The notes under the pieces: model-generated
Database searches by the model: none
Told to the model about the DNA's origin: nothing
The model's input: only the letters and a program-made list of their open reading frames with translations
Made by a program: the position numbers and the translations under genes
Shown here: piece after piece, positions 54,482-61,196 of the stretch
Position numbering within the stretch: the first letter of the stretch is position 1
How the letters are laid out: every line of letters starts with the position of its first letter
From: Chitinophaga niabensis
Lineage (GTDB): Bacteria; Bacteroidota; Bacteroidia; Chitinophagales; Chitinophagaceae
Direction: 5' to 3'
Assembly: GCF_039545795.1 (NCBI RefSeq)
Contig: NZ_CP154260.1
Coordinates: 5,957,001-6,021,000, forward strand
Length of the DNA stretch: 64,000 nt

Positions 54482-55204
54482 TTACCAGGAAATAGCCTGT
54501 TTTTTGTGAAAAAAGCCGCCATTGGGGCCTTCTTCGGGCAAAGTGGCCAGCCAAACCAGGGTTTCTGCTCCTTCTGATACTTCCATGGGAGCCCATTCCG
54601 TACCCATATCCGTTTTCACCCAACCCGGGAAAGCAGAATTTACTTTCAGCAAAGTGCCTGCATAAGCATTGGCAAGATGGATGGTGTAAGAGTTGAGCGC
54701 TGTTTTAGTAGTATTATAAGCAAAGGTTTTCAGGAGTGGTTCTCCATTTGAACGCAAAGACAGGGATCCCATATTAGTGGAAACATTCACGATCCGGGGT
54801 GCTTTGCTCTTCATGAGCAGCGGCAACAAAAGGTTAGTAAGTGCCACTGTACCAAAGAAATTCGTCTCGAAAGAACGTTTCAGTATGTTACTCGTCACAT
54901 TATCTGTGGAGTCTTTCATAATATCCTCTTCCAGCATAACACCCGCATTATTAATTAATACATCCAGTCTTCCGTAAGTAGTGGTGATAACATCTACTGC
55001 GTTGCTGAAAGTATCTTCATCTTCCAGATCAATGATCACGGGGATCAGGGGATGCAGGCTTTCTATTTTCTGAATGGCGTCTATTCCTTTCTCTTCACTT
55101 CTTACCCCAAGAAAAATAATATGCCCCAATGCTGCCAATTGACGGGCTGTTTCCAGGCCTAATCCCCTGTTAGCGCCAGTGATTAAAATTACATTTTGCT
55201 CCAT
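54482..55204 (-). CDS. Short-chain dehydrogenase/reductase
   Basis: Start at 55204 (MEQNVILITGANRGLG) fits the Rossmann fold; six codons upstream are not needed. Cofactor motif TGANRGLG at 9-16, NNAG near 87, and catalytic YNTTK (Tyr-Lys) are intact. About 240 aa. The family reduces ketones or aldehydes with NAD(P)H; substrate unknown. It lies on the minus strand beside the tRNA array's upstream region, divergent from the 30-aa ORF. Confidence 0.9.
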   Translation of the reverse strand: MEQNVILITGANRGLGLETARQLAALGHIIFLGVRSEEKGIDAIQKIESLHPLIPVIIDLEDEDTFSNAVDVITTTYGRLDVLINNAGVMLEEDIMKDSTDNVTSNILKRSFETNFFGTVALTNLLLPLLMKSKAPRIVNVSTNMGSLSLRSNGEPLLKTFAYNTTKTALNSYTIHLANAYAGTLLKVNSAFPGWVKTDMGTEWAPMEVSEGAETLVWLATLPEEGPNGGFFHKKQAISW

Positions 55205-55390
55205 GCGGTTTTTGGGGATCAAGATATTTTAATAATGATCCGAAGCAGTGATGTGTTGTTTTAAATATCCTTTTTACGTGTTGAAATGAATATTTGTGTG
55301 ATTCAAATAATGATCAATGCGTTTCGTCATTAAAGTTTTTAATTGCTGAAAATTAGTTTCATCTTTGCATCGTTAAAAATAATTAAACAC
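55205..55390. promoter_or_regulatory. Region between SDR and 30-aa ORF
   Basis: Divergent promoter region. CATCTTTG at 55360-55367 resembles the -7 element (TAnnTTTG, one mismatch) for the plus strand, but the upstream TTG at 55343 is too close (14 bases). No other gene is seen. Confidence 0.3.
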
Positions 55391-55483
55391 ATGCAACGGT
55401 TTATCAAACATTCAAATCAGATTCAAACAGATAGCACTATGAGGGGCTATAAAGTTTGCGGTGCATGTTATGCCACAGAATAA
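55391..55483 (+). CDS. 30-residue ORF with a Cys-x-x-Cys motif
   Basis: ATG-started ORF of 30 codons. The C-terminal half reads MRGYKVCGACYATE, with two cysteines spaced as in zinc or redox sites; the N-terminal half is polar (HSNQIQTDST). An intrinsic terminator follows 31 bases after the stop. I do not recognise it. It could be a leader peptide, a small zinc-binding peptide or a peptide precursor; no modifying enzyme gene is nearby. It precedes the tRNA array on the same strand, hinting at a common role. Confidence 0.35.
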   Translation: MQRFIKHSNQIQTDSTMRGYKVCGACYATE

Positions 55484-55513
55484 GTTGAAAAAACAAATTC
55501 GATATAACTAAGG

Positions 55514-55538
55514 CCCTGCAAGCAATTGCGGGGTTTTT
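55514..55538 (+). terminator. Intrinsic terminator after the 30-aa ORF
   Basis: CCCTGCAA pairs with TTGCGGGG around loop GCAA and is followed by TTTTTAATTTT on the plus strand. Confidence 0.75.
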
Positions 55539-55590
55539 AATTTTCAGGATGATGCCACAACGATTTAGGAATATACCGCTCAAACATATG

Positions 55591-55645
55591 ATTGATCAAA
55601 GATCAATGCGACCTTTTTATGTCTTTACATAAATGATTTTATGTA
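55591..55645 (+). promoter_or_regulatory. Two inverted repeats upstream of the tRNA array
   Basis: ATTGATC-AAA-GATCAAT at 55591-55607 is a 7-bp inverted repeat, and TACATAAA-TGAT-TTTATGTA at 55626-55645 an 8-bp one. They may be operator sites or RNA hairpins in the array leader. No clear promoter consensus was found. Confidence 0.4.
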
Positions 55646-55656
55646 GCAGGAGAAAT

Positions 55657-55688
55657 AAAACCCGGTCGCGCAAACGACCGGGTTTTTT
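55657..55688 (+). terminator. Strong terminator immediately before the tRNA array
   Basis: AACCCGGTCG pairs with CGACCGGGTT (10 bp, loop CGCAAA), followed by a run of six T. It ends only 8 bases before the first tRNA. Either the array has a promoter overlapping this element, or read-through of the terminator controls it. Confidence 0.85.
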
Positions 55689-55695
55689 ATTGTAT

Positions 55696-55768
55696 GGTGA
55701 CTTAGCTCAGTTGGTAGAGCACTACGCTGATATCGTAGCGGCCGGCGGTTCGAATCTGTCAGTCACCA
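55696..55768 (+). tRNA. tRNA-Ile (GAT)
   Basis: A full cloverleaf: acceptor GGTGACT/AGTCACC, D-stem GCTC/GAGC, anticodon stem CTACG/CGTAG with loop CTGATAT (anticodon GAT), T-arm GGCGG-TTCGAAT-CTGTC with two G-T pairs, discriminator A. CCA is not encoded. It is almost the same as the next tRNA in its body and lies 1 base before it. Confidence 0.9.
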
Positions 55769-55769
55769 C

Positions 55770-55842
55770 AGCGACTTAGCTCAGTTGGCAGAGCGCTATG
55801 CTCATATCGTAGGGATCGACAGTTCGAACCTGTCAGTCGCTA
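55770..55842 (+). tRNA. tRNA with CAT anticodon (Met or Ile2)
   Basis: Acceptor AGCGACT/AGTCGCT, D-stem GCTC/GAGC, anticodon stem CTATG/CGTAG with loop CTCATAT (anticodon CAT), T-arm GACAG-TTCGAAC-CTGTC, discriminator A. Close similarity to tRNA-Ile(GAT) next door suggests a duplication with anticodon change; it may be the Ile2 species read after lysidine modification rather than Met. It lacks the unpaired base 1 of initiator tRNA. Confidence 0.85.
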
Positions 55843-55847
55843 CAAAC

Positions 55848-55919
55848 TACTGGATGGTGTAATGGCTAACATATCACACTTTGACTGTGATGTTCTCAGT
55901 TCGAATCTGAGTCCGGTAT
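55848..55919 (+). tRNA. tRNA-Gln (TTG)
   Basis: Acceptor TACTGGA/TCCGGTA including the U1-A72 pair typical of tRNA-Gln, D-stem GTGT/ACAT, anticodon stem TCACA/TGTGA with loop CTTTGAC (TTG), T-arm CTCAG-TTCGAAT-CTGAG. The discriminator base is T, which is unusual for Gln (normally A or G). CCA is not encoded. Confidence 0.82.
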
Positions 55920-55927
55920 CTGCATAT

Positions 55928-55998
55928 GGTGTTTGTAGTTCAATGGCAGAACGTCCGATTGTGGATCGGAAGATAAGGGTTCGATCCCCGCAAACACC
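55928..55998 (+). tRNA. tRNA-His (GTG), T-stem damaged
   Basis: Reading with G-1 at 55928 paired to C73 at 55998, as in genuine tRNA-His, the acceptor is GTGTTTG/CAAACAC. The D-stem is GTTC/GAAC and the anticodon stem TCCGA/TCGGA with loop TTGTGGA (GTG). The T-arm then has only CCCG on the 3' side and about three good pairs with GGG: one base is missing and the stem is mispaired. The identity elements for histidylation are kept while the T-stem is weak. Confidence 0.75.
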
Positions 55999-56007
55999 CT
56001 GATATAT

Positions 56008-56081
56008 TGGTTCGTAACTCAAGTGGTTAGAGTACCGGTCTTTTAAACCGGGTGTTGTGAGTTCAAATCTCACCGGGCCAA
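56008..56081 (+). tRNA. tRNA-Lys (TTT)
   Basis: Acceptor TGGTTCG/CGGGCCA with two G-T pairs, D-stem ACTC/GAGT, anticodon stem CCGGT/ACCGG with loop CTTTTAA (anticodon TTT), T-arm GTGAG-TTCAAAT-CTCAC, discriminator A. Fully formed; CCA is not encoded. Confidence 0.88.
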
Positions 56082-56085
56082 CAAT

Positions 56086-56157
56086 GGATAAATAGCTCAA
56101 CGGCAGAGCACCGGCTTGTTAAGCCGCTGGTTGAAAGTTCGAATCTTTCTTTATCCG
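56086..56157 (+). tRNA. tRNA-Asn (GTT)
   Basis: Acceptor GGATAAA/TTTATCC, D-stem GCTC/GAGC, anticodon stem CCGGC/GCCGC with loop TTGTTAA (anticodon GTT), T-arm GAAAG-TTCGAAT-CTTTC, discriminator G as expected for Asn. The outermost pair of the anticodon stem is a C-C mismatch. CCA is not encoded. Confidence 0.87.
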
Positions 56158-56161
56158 CTAA

Positions 56162-56236
56162 GGACAAGTAGCTCCAATGGTAGAGCAGTGGTCTGAAGCA
56201 CCGCCAGTACAGGTTCGAGTCCTGTCTTGTCCACCA
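56162..56236 (+). tRNA. tRNA-Phe (GAA) with encoded CCA
   Basis: Acceptor GGACAAG/CTTGTCC, D-stem GCTC/GAGC, anticodon stem GTGGT/ACCGC with loop CTGAAGC (GAA), T-arm ACAGG-TTCGAGT-CCTGT, discriminator A then encoded CCA (56234-56236). It is the only member of the array with a CCA end in the DNA. Confidence 0.88.
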
Positions 56237-56337
56237 ACGCTGATGGCAGCATTAGTGAAAGATAGTTACAAACATTATGCACAAACCAGGTGAGGGTTTC
56301 TGTATAGCCCCACAGTGCAGCGGCAGGTTGCTGGCTG
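56237..56337 (+). other. Spacer inside the array with a coding-like fragment
   Basis: A break of 100 bases in an otherwise gap-free array. A short ORF, MAALVKDSYKHYAQTR, ends at about 56293, and a hairpin (GTGaGGG/CCCCAC) follows. No tRNA cloverleaf could be folded here. It may be debris of a lost gene or of another tRNA. Confidence 0.3.
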
Positions 56338-56408
56338 TATGCTGTTGTGGTAATGCTCTTGTAACCACCATAATTTGTGGGTTGTGGGTTCGAATCCCAT
56401 CGGAGTAT
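56338..56408 (+). tRNA. Degenerate tRNA-like unit (possibly His)
   Basis: A canonical T-arm GTGGG-TTCGAAT-CCCAT and acceptor TATGCTG/CGGAGTA (6 of 7 pairs with wobbles) enclose a D-stem GTGG/CCAC whose loop is enlarged by about five bases (CTCTT). The anticodon arm is incomplete: TTTGTGGG contains GTG, but the 3' strand overlaps the T-stem, as if the variable region had been deleted. I read it as a decayed or deliberately altered tRNA, perhaps His-like. Confidence 0.55.
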
Positions 56409-56409
56409 A

Positions 56410-56475
56410 GACTTCGTAACTCAACGGGTAGAGTAACAAATGCAGTCTTGAAAACTGCCCCTCTTTTTAGGAGGA
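56410..56475 (+). tRNA. Truncated tRNA-Ser-like unit (TGA)
   Basis: A D-arm ACTC-AACGGGTA-GAGT and a perfect anticodon arm GCAGT-CTTGAAA-ACTGC (TGA, Ser) are present, followed by CCTC/GAGG, which looks like the long variable arm of tRNA-Ser. There is no TTCGA T-loop and no 3' acceptor strand, and the linker before the anticodon stem is about six bases too long. A broken tRNA gene or a tRNA-derived RNA. Confidence 0.5.
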
Positions 56476-56649
56476 TCTAAGGGAGCCGGCCACTCTATAA
56501 AATGGCCTCTGGAAAAGTCAGCAACGCTTGCCGCAAAATTCGGTGAACGCTCTGCAAACGGATGTAAATATGATACGCGCGCTTATTACTTGTTATTAAG
56601 AGTTGCACAACTAACAGGCACAACATCATTGAAATCCGCTTCCGTGTGA
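56452..56649 (+). pseudogene. Open frame without start codon after the array
   Basis: One frame stays open for 65 codons up to TGA at 56647 but has no ATG or GTG start. Its product contains coding-like text (EKSATLAAKFGERSANG, CKYDTRAYYLLLRVAQLTG). It may be the tail of a destroyed gene, or a chance frame. A hairpin GGCCA-CTCTATAAAA-TGGCC lies at 56488-56507. The rest of the stretch up to the SPFH gene at 56699 shows nothing else. Confidence 0.3.
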
Positions 56650-56698
56650 ATTGAATGGAAAGCATGGCTGACTTTTTAAACTTTAAAACCTATATGAA

Positions 56699-57781
56699 AT
56701 GAAAAGAGTTATCATCAATGCATACCAGACCGGCTTGGTTTTCAAGCGTGGTGTGTACAAAAGAATGTTGACGGAAGGAACTTACTGGATCGGCTTCTCC
56801 GAAGAAGTGATCTATGCCAATAAATTTGAAGCCTTCCATCCGTCAGAGGAATTAAACATCTACTTACAGGACGCCGCATTAGCAGCAGCCTTGCATGTAG
56901 TAGAGGTTAAGGACAATGAGATTGCTTTGCAATACGAGAACGGTCTGTTGAAGAAAGTATTAACGCCTGGTCGTTATGCATACTGGAAAAGCCTGATCGA
57001 ATACCAATTCGTTCATGCAGATATCAGTAAGATCGAGATCACCGAAGCTTTGGATAGATCTACTTTGTTGAGTAAACATGTAATGCCATATGTACGAACT
57101 TATACTGTGGAAAGTTACGAGCAGGCTTTATTGTTTGTGGATGGTAAGTATACCCAAACATTAAGTGGCGGAACTTATTTATGGTGGAAGAACAACATTG
57201 CTGTTCATATTGCTAAAACAGATACCCGTCAGTTACAGCTGGAGATCAACGGGCAGGAGATCCTAACGAAGGATAAAGCCGGATTAAGGATCAATGCCTG
57301 GGTGCAGTACAAGGTAACTGATATCATCAAAGCTTTGTTGCAGAACAAGGAATATGAACGTCAATTGTACATCACCGTTCAGTTGGCTTTAAGGGAATAT
57401 GTGGCCGCATTCAGCTTCGATGAATTGTTGGAAAAGAAAGACAACATCAGTTTGAATGTAGACGTAGCAGAATTGGGAGTAGAAGTATTAGCCATCGGTA
57501 TCAGGGATATCATCTTACCAGGTGAGATGAAGGATATCATGAACCAGGTGTTGGTAGCAGAAAAGAAAGCGCAGGCCAATATCATCATGAGAAGGGAGGA
57601 AACTGCAAGTACCCGTAGCTTGCTGAACACTGCCAAATTGATGGAAGATAATCCTATGTTGTTCAAATTGAAGGAGATGGAATATGTGGAGAAGATTGCT
57701 GAAAAGATCAATAGTATCAGTGTAAGTGGGAATGGAGTGTTGATCGATCAGTTAAGACAGATCTTTGTTACCCAAAAATAA
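56699..57781 (+). CDS. Soluble slipin/SPFH (band-7) protein next to the tRNA array
   Basis: A 360-aa protein with three repeats of a short pattern, F/LV-x-G-x-Y-x-x-x-L-x-x-G-x-Y-W (VFKRGVYKRMLTEGTYW, LQYENGLLKKVLTPGRYAYW, LFVDGKYTQTLSGGTYLWW), then an SPFH/band-7 core (about 190-290: LRINAWVQYKVTDI, YERQLYITVQLALREYVA, ISLNVDVAELGVEVLAIGIRDI) and a coiled-coil-like end (VLVAEKKAQANIIMRREETAST). Unlike typical slipins it has no N-terminal membrane helix. SPFH proteins of this kind are known to me in RNA-repair (rtcB/rtcR) neighbourhoods; here no rtc gene is in the window. It ends at a hairpin. Confidence 0.85.
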   Translation: MKRVIINAYQTGLVFKRGVYKRMLTEGTYWIGFSEEVIYANKFEAFHPSEELNIYLQDAALAAALHVVEVKDNEIALQYENGLLKKVLTPGRYAYWKSLIEYQFVHADISKIEITEALDRSTLLSKHVMPYVRTYTVESYEQALLFVDGKYTQTLSGGTYLWWKNNIAVHIAKTDTRQLQLEINGQEILTKDKAGLRINAWVQYKVTDIIKALLQNKEYERQLYITVQLALREYVAAFSFDELLEKKDNISLNVDVAELGVEVLAIGIRDIILPGEMKDIMNQVLVAEKKAQANIIMRREETASTRSLLNTAKLMEDNPMLFKLKEMEYVEKIAEKINSISVSGNGVLIDQLRQIFVTQK

Positions 57782-57782
57782 A

Positions 57783-57820
57783 AAGGAGTTGGCTGGTGTA
57801 TCGGCCGGCTCCTTATCTTT
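57783..57820 (+). terminator. Hairpin between SPFH and SDR genes
   Basis: AAGGAGTTGGC pairs with GCCGGCTCCTT (11 bp with two G-T) and is followed by ATCTTT on the plus strand, just before the ATG at 57821. Probable terminator of the SPFH gene. Confidence 0.6.
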
Positions 57821-58624
57821 ATGTGCATGAAGCATTTTGCAGATAAAGTGATCTGGATAACAGGCGCCTCTTCAGGATTGGGTGCTGAACTGGCTCTCCA
57901 GCTGGCGAAAGAAAAGGCCCGCCTGATCTTAAGCGCCAGGAATGAAACCGCCTTACAGGCTGTTCAGCAGCAATGCCTGTCCTATACTCCCCATTGCATC
58001 CTGCTGCCGGCAGACCTTGTCAAAGATCCTTTAGCGTCACTAACATCAGCAGCCCTTCGTGCCTATGGCCATATTGATATCCTCATCAACAACGCCGGTG
58101 TTACACAACGTTCCCTGGCAATAGACACTACGCTGGAAGTAGACAGGAAGCTGATGGAAATAAATTTCTTCGCCCCGATATCCCTTACGAAACATCTCTT
58201 GCCCCATTTCCGGGAAAGGCAATCCGGCCACGTGATTGTGGTCAGCAGTATGGCCGGGTTAATGGGATTTCCATTACGTACTGCCTATTCTGCTGCCAAA
58301 CATGCGTTGCATGGTTACTTTGAAACCTTACAGGTAGAACATACCATTCCCGGTTTACATATTACCATTGTTAGCCCGGGCCGGGTGAACACACCCATAT
58401 CCCTCCATGCGCTCACCGGCACCGGTAGTTTACACAATCAAATGGATAAGGGACAACAGAACGGTATACCCGTTCAGGTATGTGCTGCCAGGATACTGAC
58501 AGCAATAGAAAGAAAGAAAAGACATGTGATCATTGCCCGCAATGAAAAACTGCTTTGGTGGCTGCGTAAATTTATTCCTCCCTTATATTATTCCATTGCG
58601 CGGAAAGCCGGATTGAAACATTAA
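57821..58624 (+). CDS. Short-chain dehydrogenase/reductase
   Basis: Cofactor motif TGASSGLG (14-21), NNAG near residue 91, and the catalytic Ser/Tyr/Lys (SSMAG, YSAAK) are intact. The C-terminus has a long basic tail (ERKKRHVIIARNEKLLWWLRKFIPP) suggesting membrane association, as in DHRS7-like SDRs. ATG 57827 is an alternative start. Its substrate is unknown. The stop codon touches the stop of the convergent XRE gene with no spacer. Confidence 0.9.
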   Translation: MCMKHFADKVIWITGASSGLGAELALQLAKEKARLILSARNETALQAVQQQCLSYTPHCILLPADLVKDPLASLTSAALRAYGHIDILINNAGVTQRSLAIDTTLEVDRKLMEINFFAPISLTKHLLPHFRERQSGHVIVVSSMAGLMGFPLRTAYSAAKHALHGYFETLQVEHTIPGLHITIVSPGRVNTPISLHALTGTGSLHNQMDKGQQNGIPVQVCAARILTAIERKKRHVIIARNEKLLWWLRKFIPPLYYSIARKAGLKH

Positions 58625-58984
58625 TCAGGCTTTGGGCCCCTTGTTCCCCAATTGGGAAAGTGCATGCTGCACAAGCTGACACAATAGTTTATTTATTGCA
58701 TCCAGTTTCGCCACCAATTGTGGTAAAAACTCTTCCTGTAAAATAGCAGGAATTTTGCCTTTGAGAAGATCGATCAGGTCTTTTTCATTAAAAGCAAATA
58801 AGTTCTCCAATGTAAGATTATACAATGCTGCAATGCTTCCCAACCGTTTAACAGGTATGGTGGAAGCATCCTTTTCGATACCTACATAGATGGTGGTGGA
58901 GACACCTATTTGTTTTGCTACATAAGCCTGCGTGTAGCCGTGTAGTGCTCTTAAACAGAACAGCTTTCTGCTGAGGTCTTTCAT
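58625..58984 (-). CDS. XRE-family helix-turn-helix regulator
   Basis: Starting at ATG 58984, residues 1-65 form a Cro/CI-like HTH (SRKLFCLRALHGYTQAYVAKQIGVSTTIYVGIEKDAS), followed by a helical tail ending LGNKGPKA. Length about 119 aa. It lies directly beside the Crp-like regulator on the same strand; the spacing of about 85 bases leaves room for a promoter. Target genes are unknown. Confidence 0.85.
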   Translation of the reverse strand: MKDLSRKLFCLRALHGYTQAYVAKQIGVSTTIYVGIEKDASTIPVKRLGSIAALYNLTLENLFAFNEKDLIDLLKGKIPAILQEEFLPQLVAKLDAINKLLCQLVQHALSQLGNKGPKA

Positions 58985-59070
58985 TACCGTGGTGTTTTTA
59001 TTACTAGGATAATTTTCTCTTACGAAGCTAAGTACGAAATTTATCCAGCGGCTTACCATTTGGTAAAAAA

Positions 59071-59712
59071 TTATTTCTTACGTCTGATCCTGCTCAGAGA
59101 CTGAGGAGTGATCCCTAAATAAGATGCAATGTATTTCAATGGCACCCTTTGTAAGATATCCGGATGATTAGTCAACAATTTATTATACCGTTGAGTCGCA
59201 TTGTCCATCCTGAGTGAGTAAGCCCTCTCTTCCATCTGGATGTAATACTTTTCAGTAAGCACCCTTCCTACAAAGTTGAATTCTGTAAAAACACCATAAA
59301 TCTTCTGTAAGAATTCATAGGACAATGAAATACAAATGGTGTCTTCCAAAGCGATTATAACTTCCCGACTTGGTTGTTGAGTAAAAAAACTTCTAACAGA
59401 AATAACTACATCATTTTCTCTCATAAACCAGGAAGTCACTTCTTCTCCATTATCCTTAATATAAGATGCCATTACTAATCCTTTAAAGACAAAATAGCAT
59501 TGGCGGTTGATTTTATTATTCTCCTGGATAATCTCTCCTTTCCTGAAAAACTCTATTCTTGTGTCCTGAATGATCATCTTTTTTAGCCCCTTCCGCGAGG
59601 GTTGAATTCTTTCGAACAATTCAAACATCCAATTGTACATAGGTCCGAAAGAATCAATACTTAAATTAGCTGCGCTTTTGCTGATGTTGTACTTTGGTTG
59701 TTTCTTAGACAT
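59071..59712 (-). CDS. Crp/Fnr-family cyclic-nucleotide-binding-type regulator
   Basis: An N-terminal cNMP-binding-like beta-barrel (EIIQENNKINRQCYFVFKGLVMASYIKDNGEEVTSWFMREND) and a C-terminal HTH (VPLKYIASYLGITPQSLSRIRRK). This is the common Bacteroidota single-domain Crp/Fnr type, 213 aa. No canonical cAMP-binding arginine is clearly seen in the expected RxS pattern, so ligand use is uncertain. It is read in the same direction as the XRE gene. Confidence 0.88.
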   Translation of the reverse strand: MSKKQPKYNISKSAANLSIDSFGPMYNWMFELFERIQPSRKGLKKMIIQDTRIEFFRKGEIIQENNKINRQCYFVFKGLVMASYIKDNGEEVTSWFMRENDVVISVRSFFTQQPSREVIIALEDTICISLSYEFLQKIYGVFTEFNFVGRVLTEKYYIQMEERAYSLRMDNATQRYNKLLTNHPDILQRVPLKYIASYLGITPQSLSRIRRKK

Positions 59713-59807
59713 ACGATACCGTTTTAATTTTGGTAATTAAATACGGTCTCGATTAGATGCTCAGTCAGATACAGAAGTTCAACGCGAATATAAAATAAAT
59801 CGCATAA

Positions 59808-59837
59808 AAAAGGCCGCACCTCAAAGAGGGCGGCCTA
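59808..59837 (-). terminator. Intrinsic terminator for the 119-aa gene
   Basis: AGGCCGC-A-CCTC pairs with GAGG-GCGGCCT around an AAA loop; on the minus strand it is followed by TTTTTTATG. Confidence 0.85.
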
Positions 59838-59860
59838 TAATATTAAAAGTATCTTATTGA

Positions 59861-60220
59861 TTATTCGGGATCTGCAGCCACTGGCTCCAGGATGGAAGCA
59901 TTCAGGCTCAACTCAAAACCTTTGCTCATGTTCATCTTCACGCTTTTATCGACCAACCAGCGTTGCACATCACCATTCTCATTTAACAACTGCATCAGAT
60001 CTATGGCAACAGCGGAATCCCTGATATCATTCTGCACTTTCCCTTTTTCGATCTCTAACGTGAACTGGTAGTTATACTTTACCTTGTTGGCAGCAACTTC
60101 GAATTCCCTTTTAGAAAGAGATAAACGCTGCTCCTCATTCAAAGATTTTTTCAACAGGATCTTGATAGCAGGTACGTATTTTTTCCACAATTGCTGATAT
60201 CTCCCAATTTCGTTATTCAT
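59861..60220 (-). CDS. Hypothetical protein (119 aa)
   Basis: Helical, soluble and acidic, without signal or membrane segment (NEIGRYQQLWKKYVPAIKILLKKS, ending NASILEPVAADPE). I do not recognise the family. It has its own strong terminator, which supports a real, independently expressed gene. Could be a Chitinophagaceae-specific protein. Confidence 0.65.
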   Translation of the reverse strand: MNNEIGRYQQLWKKYVPAIKILLKKSLNEEQRLSLSKREFEVAANKVKYNYQFTLEIEKGKVQNDIRDSAVAIDLMQLLNENGDVQRWLVDKSVKMNMSKGFELSLNASILEPVAADPE

Positions 60221-60656
60221 ATGTGTTTGATTGTTTTTTAAACAAAATAATGCGCTGAATGATTCTTTTTCTCTTCTGGTGAATTACAAACGAGGACTAT
60301 TGATCGTAAGCGAAGGGAATTAAATATCTGGCGAAATAAACATTCACATAGCTGTAATCGGAGGTAAAGATACGTATTTTGGTGCGTTTGCAGGATTTTA
60401 AAGCATACAACCCTTCTCCCAAACAACAGTAGAATATGTAATTTCATGTAAATCAAGCTACAAGGTCTGTTTTGCTCAAAAATATTCTATATGGTCTTGT
60501 AGAACATAAGCCACAAAAAATGCATATGTCACTTATCAAACAAGCGCATCCAGACGCAATCTTTGCGTTGAAAAGTTCTTATAAACAGTGCCTTGCCCAA
60601 ATCCAGTGCAATTAATCGGGCTCCCTTTCTCCTGGTTATAAGAGAAGATCTTTTAA
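60221..60656. other. AT-rich intergenic region
   Basis: Non-coding between the 119-aa gene and the first RibD-type reductase. A 7-bp inverted repeat CTACAAG/CTTGTAG spans 60458-60502, and a 31-codon ATG ORF runs 60520-60615 (MHMSLIKQAHPDAIFALK) with no support. No clear gene. Confidence 0.4.
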
Positions 60657-61196
60657 TTAACGTGGCTTATAGGAAAGCAGTACCTGGCCTCCTGTGAAGA
60701 CCCTTGTATTCACATGTTCAAGTTGGAGTGTTGTCTTAAGGTCTTTAAATAATGGCGTTCCGCTACCCAGCACCAAAGGATAAACAATGATCCGGTATTC
60801 GTCAATAAGATTTAGCTTTCTGAGCGTGGATACCATCTCCGCACCCGCAAAAAGCACAAGATCTTTCCCTGGTTGTGCTTTCAATTTTTTGATCGTTCCT
60901 TCTACATCGTCTTTTACTAACGTTGTATTATTCCATGTTGCTTTTTCCAGTGTGCGGGAAAAAACCAGCTTGGGTTTATTATTCATCTTATCCGCAAAGG
61001 AGCTTTTGTCCTTTGGCCAATAGGACAGCATCAGTTCATACGATTTACGGCCGTAGATCATCAGATCTATTGAATCTAATACATCATGGAAATAACTGAA
61101 CAGTTCTTCATCATCGGTGAAATCGTCCAGTTCCTGGTTTGGCCCCTCAATAAACCCATCCAACGACATCATTATAGATACAAATAGCTTTCTCAT
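60657..61196 (-). CDS. Dihydrofolate reductase/RibD C-terminal domain protein
   Basis: From ATG 61196, residues 1-178 match the RibD-C/DHFR-like family: MRKLFVSIMMSLDGFIEGPN, FSYFHDVLDSIDLMIYGRKSYE, LVLFAGAEMVSTLRKLNLIDEYRIIVYPLVLGSGTPLF. Family members use NADPH; the exact substrate is unknown. Not a housekeeping folA or ribD. It is paired with a second homologue at 62034 across a DoxX-like gene. Confidence 0.88.
   Translation of the reverse strand: MRKLFVSIMMSLDGFIEGPNQELDDFTDDEELFSYFHDVLDSIDLMIYGRKSYELMLSYWPKDKSSFADKMNNKPKLVFSRTLEKATWNNTTLVKDDVEGTIKKLKAQPGKDLVLFAGAEMVSTLRKLNLIDEYRIIVYPLVLGSGTPLFKDLKTTLQLEHVNTRVFTGGQVLLSYKPR

Noticed and set aside
54362..54577. 71-codon frame between the L,D-transpeptidase and SDR genes
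   Set aside because: It overlaps the 3' end of the SDR gene on the other strand and lacks coding character.
55840..56100. 86-codon minus-strand frame across four tRNA genes
   Set aside because: It is complementary to well-folded tRNAs and so is a shadow.
55696..56236. Phage origin of the tRNA array
   Set aside because: No phage structural, integrase or lysis gene lies within the window, and the neighbours are chromosomal.
56277..56480. 67-codon ATG frame inside the tRNA array
   Set aside because: It reads straight through tRNA-like structures and has no protein character.
56520..56600. Resemblance to group I intron core text (AAATTCGG-GAA) after the array
   Set aside because: Pairing segments P3-P8 could not be assembled, and no flanking exon structure is present; the match is short.
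60238..60456. 72-codon minus-strand frame in the gap before the first RibD-type gene
   Set aside because: Composition is not protein-like, and no start context or family signal was found.
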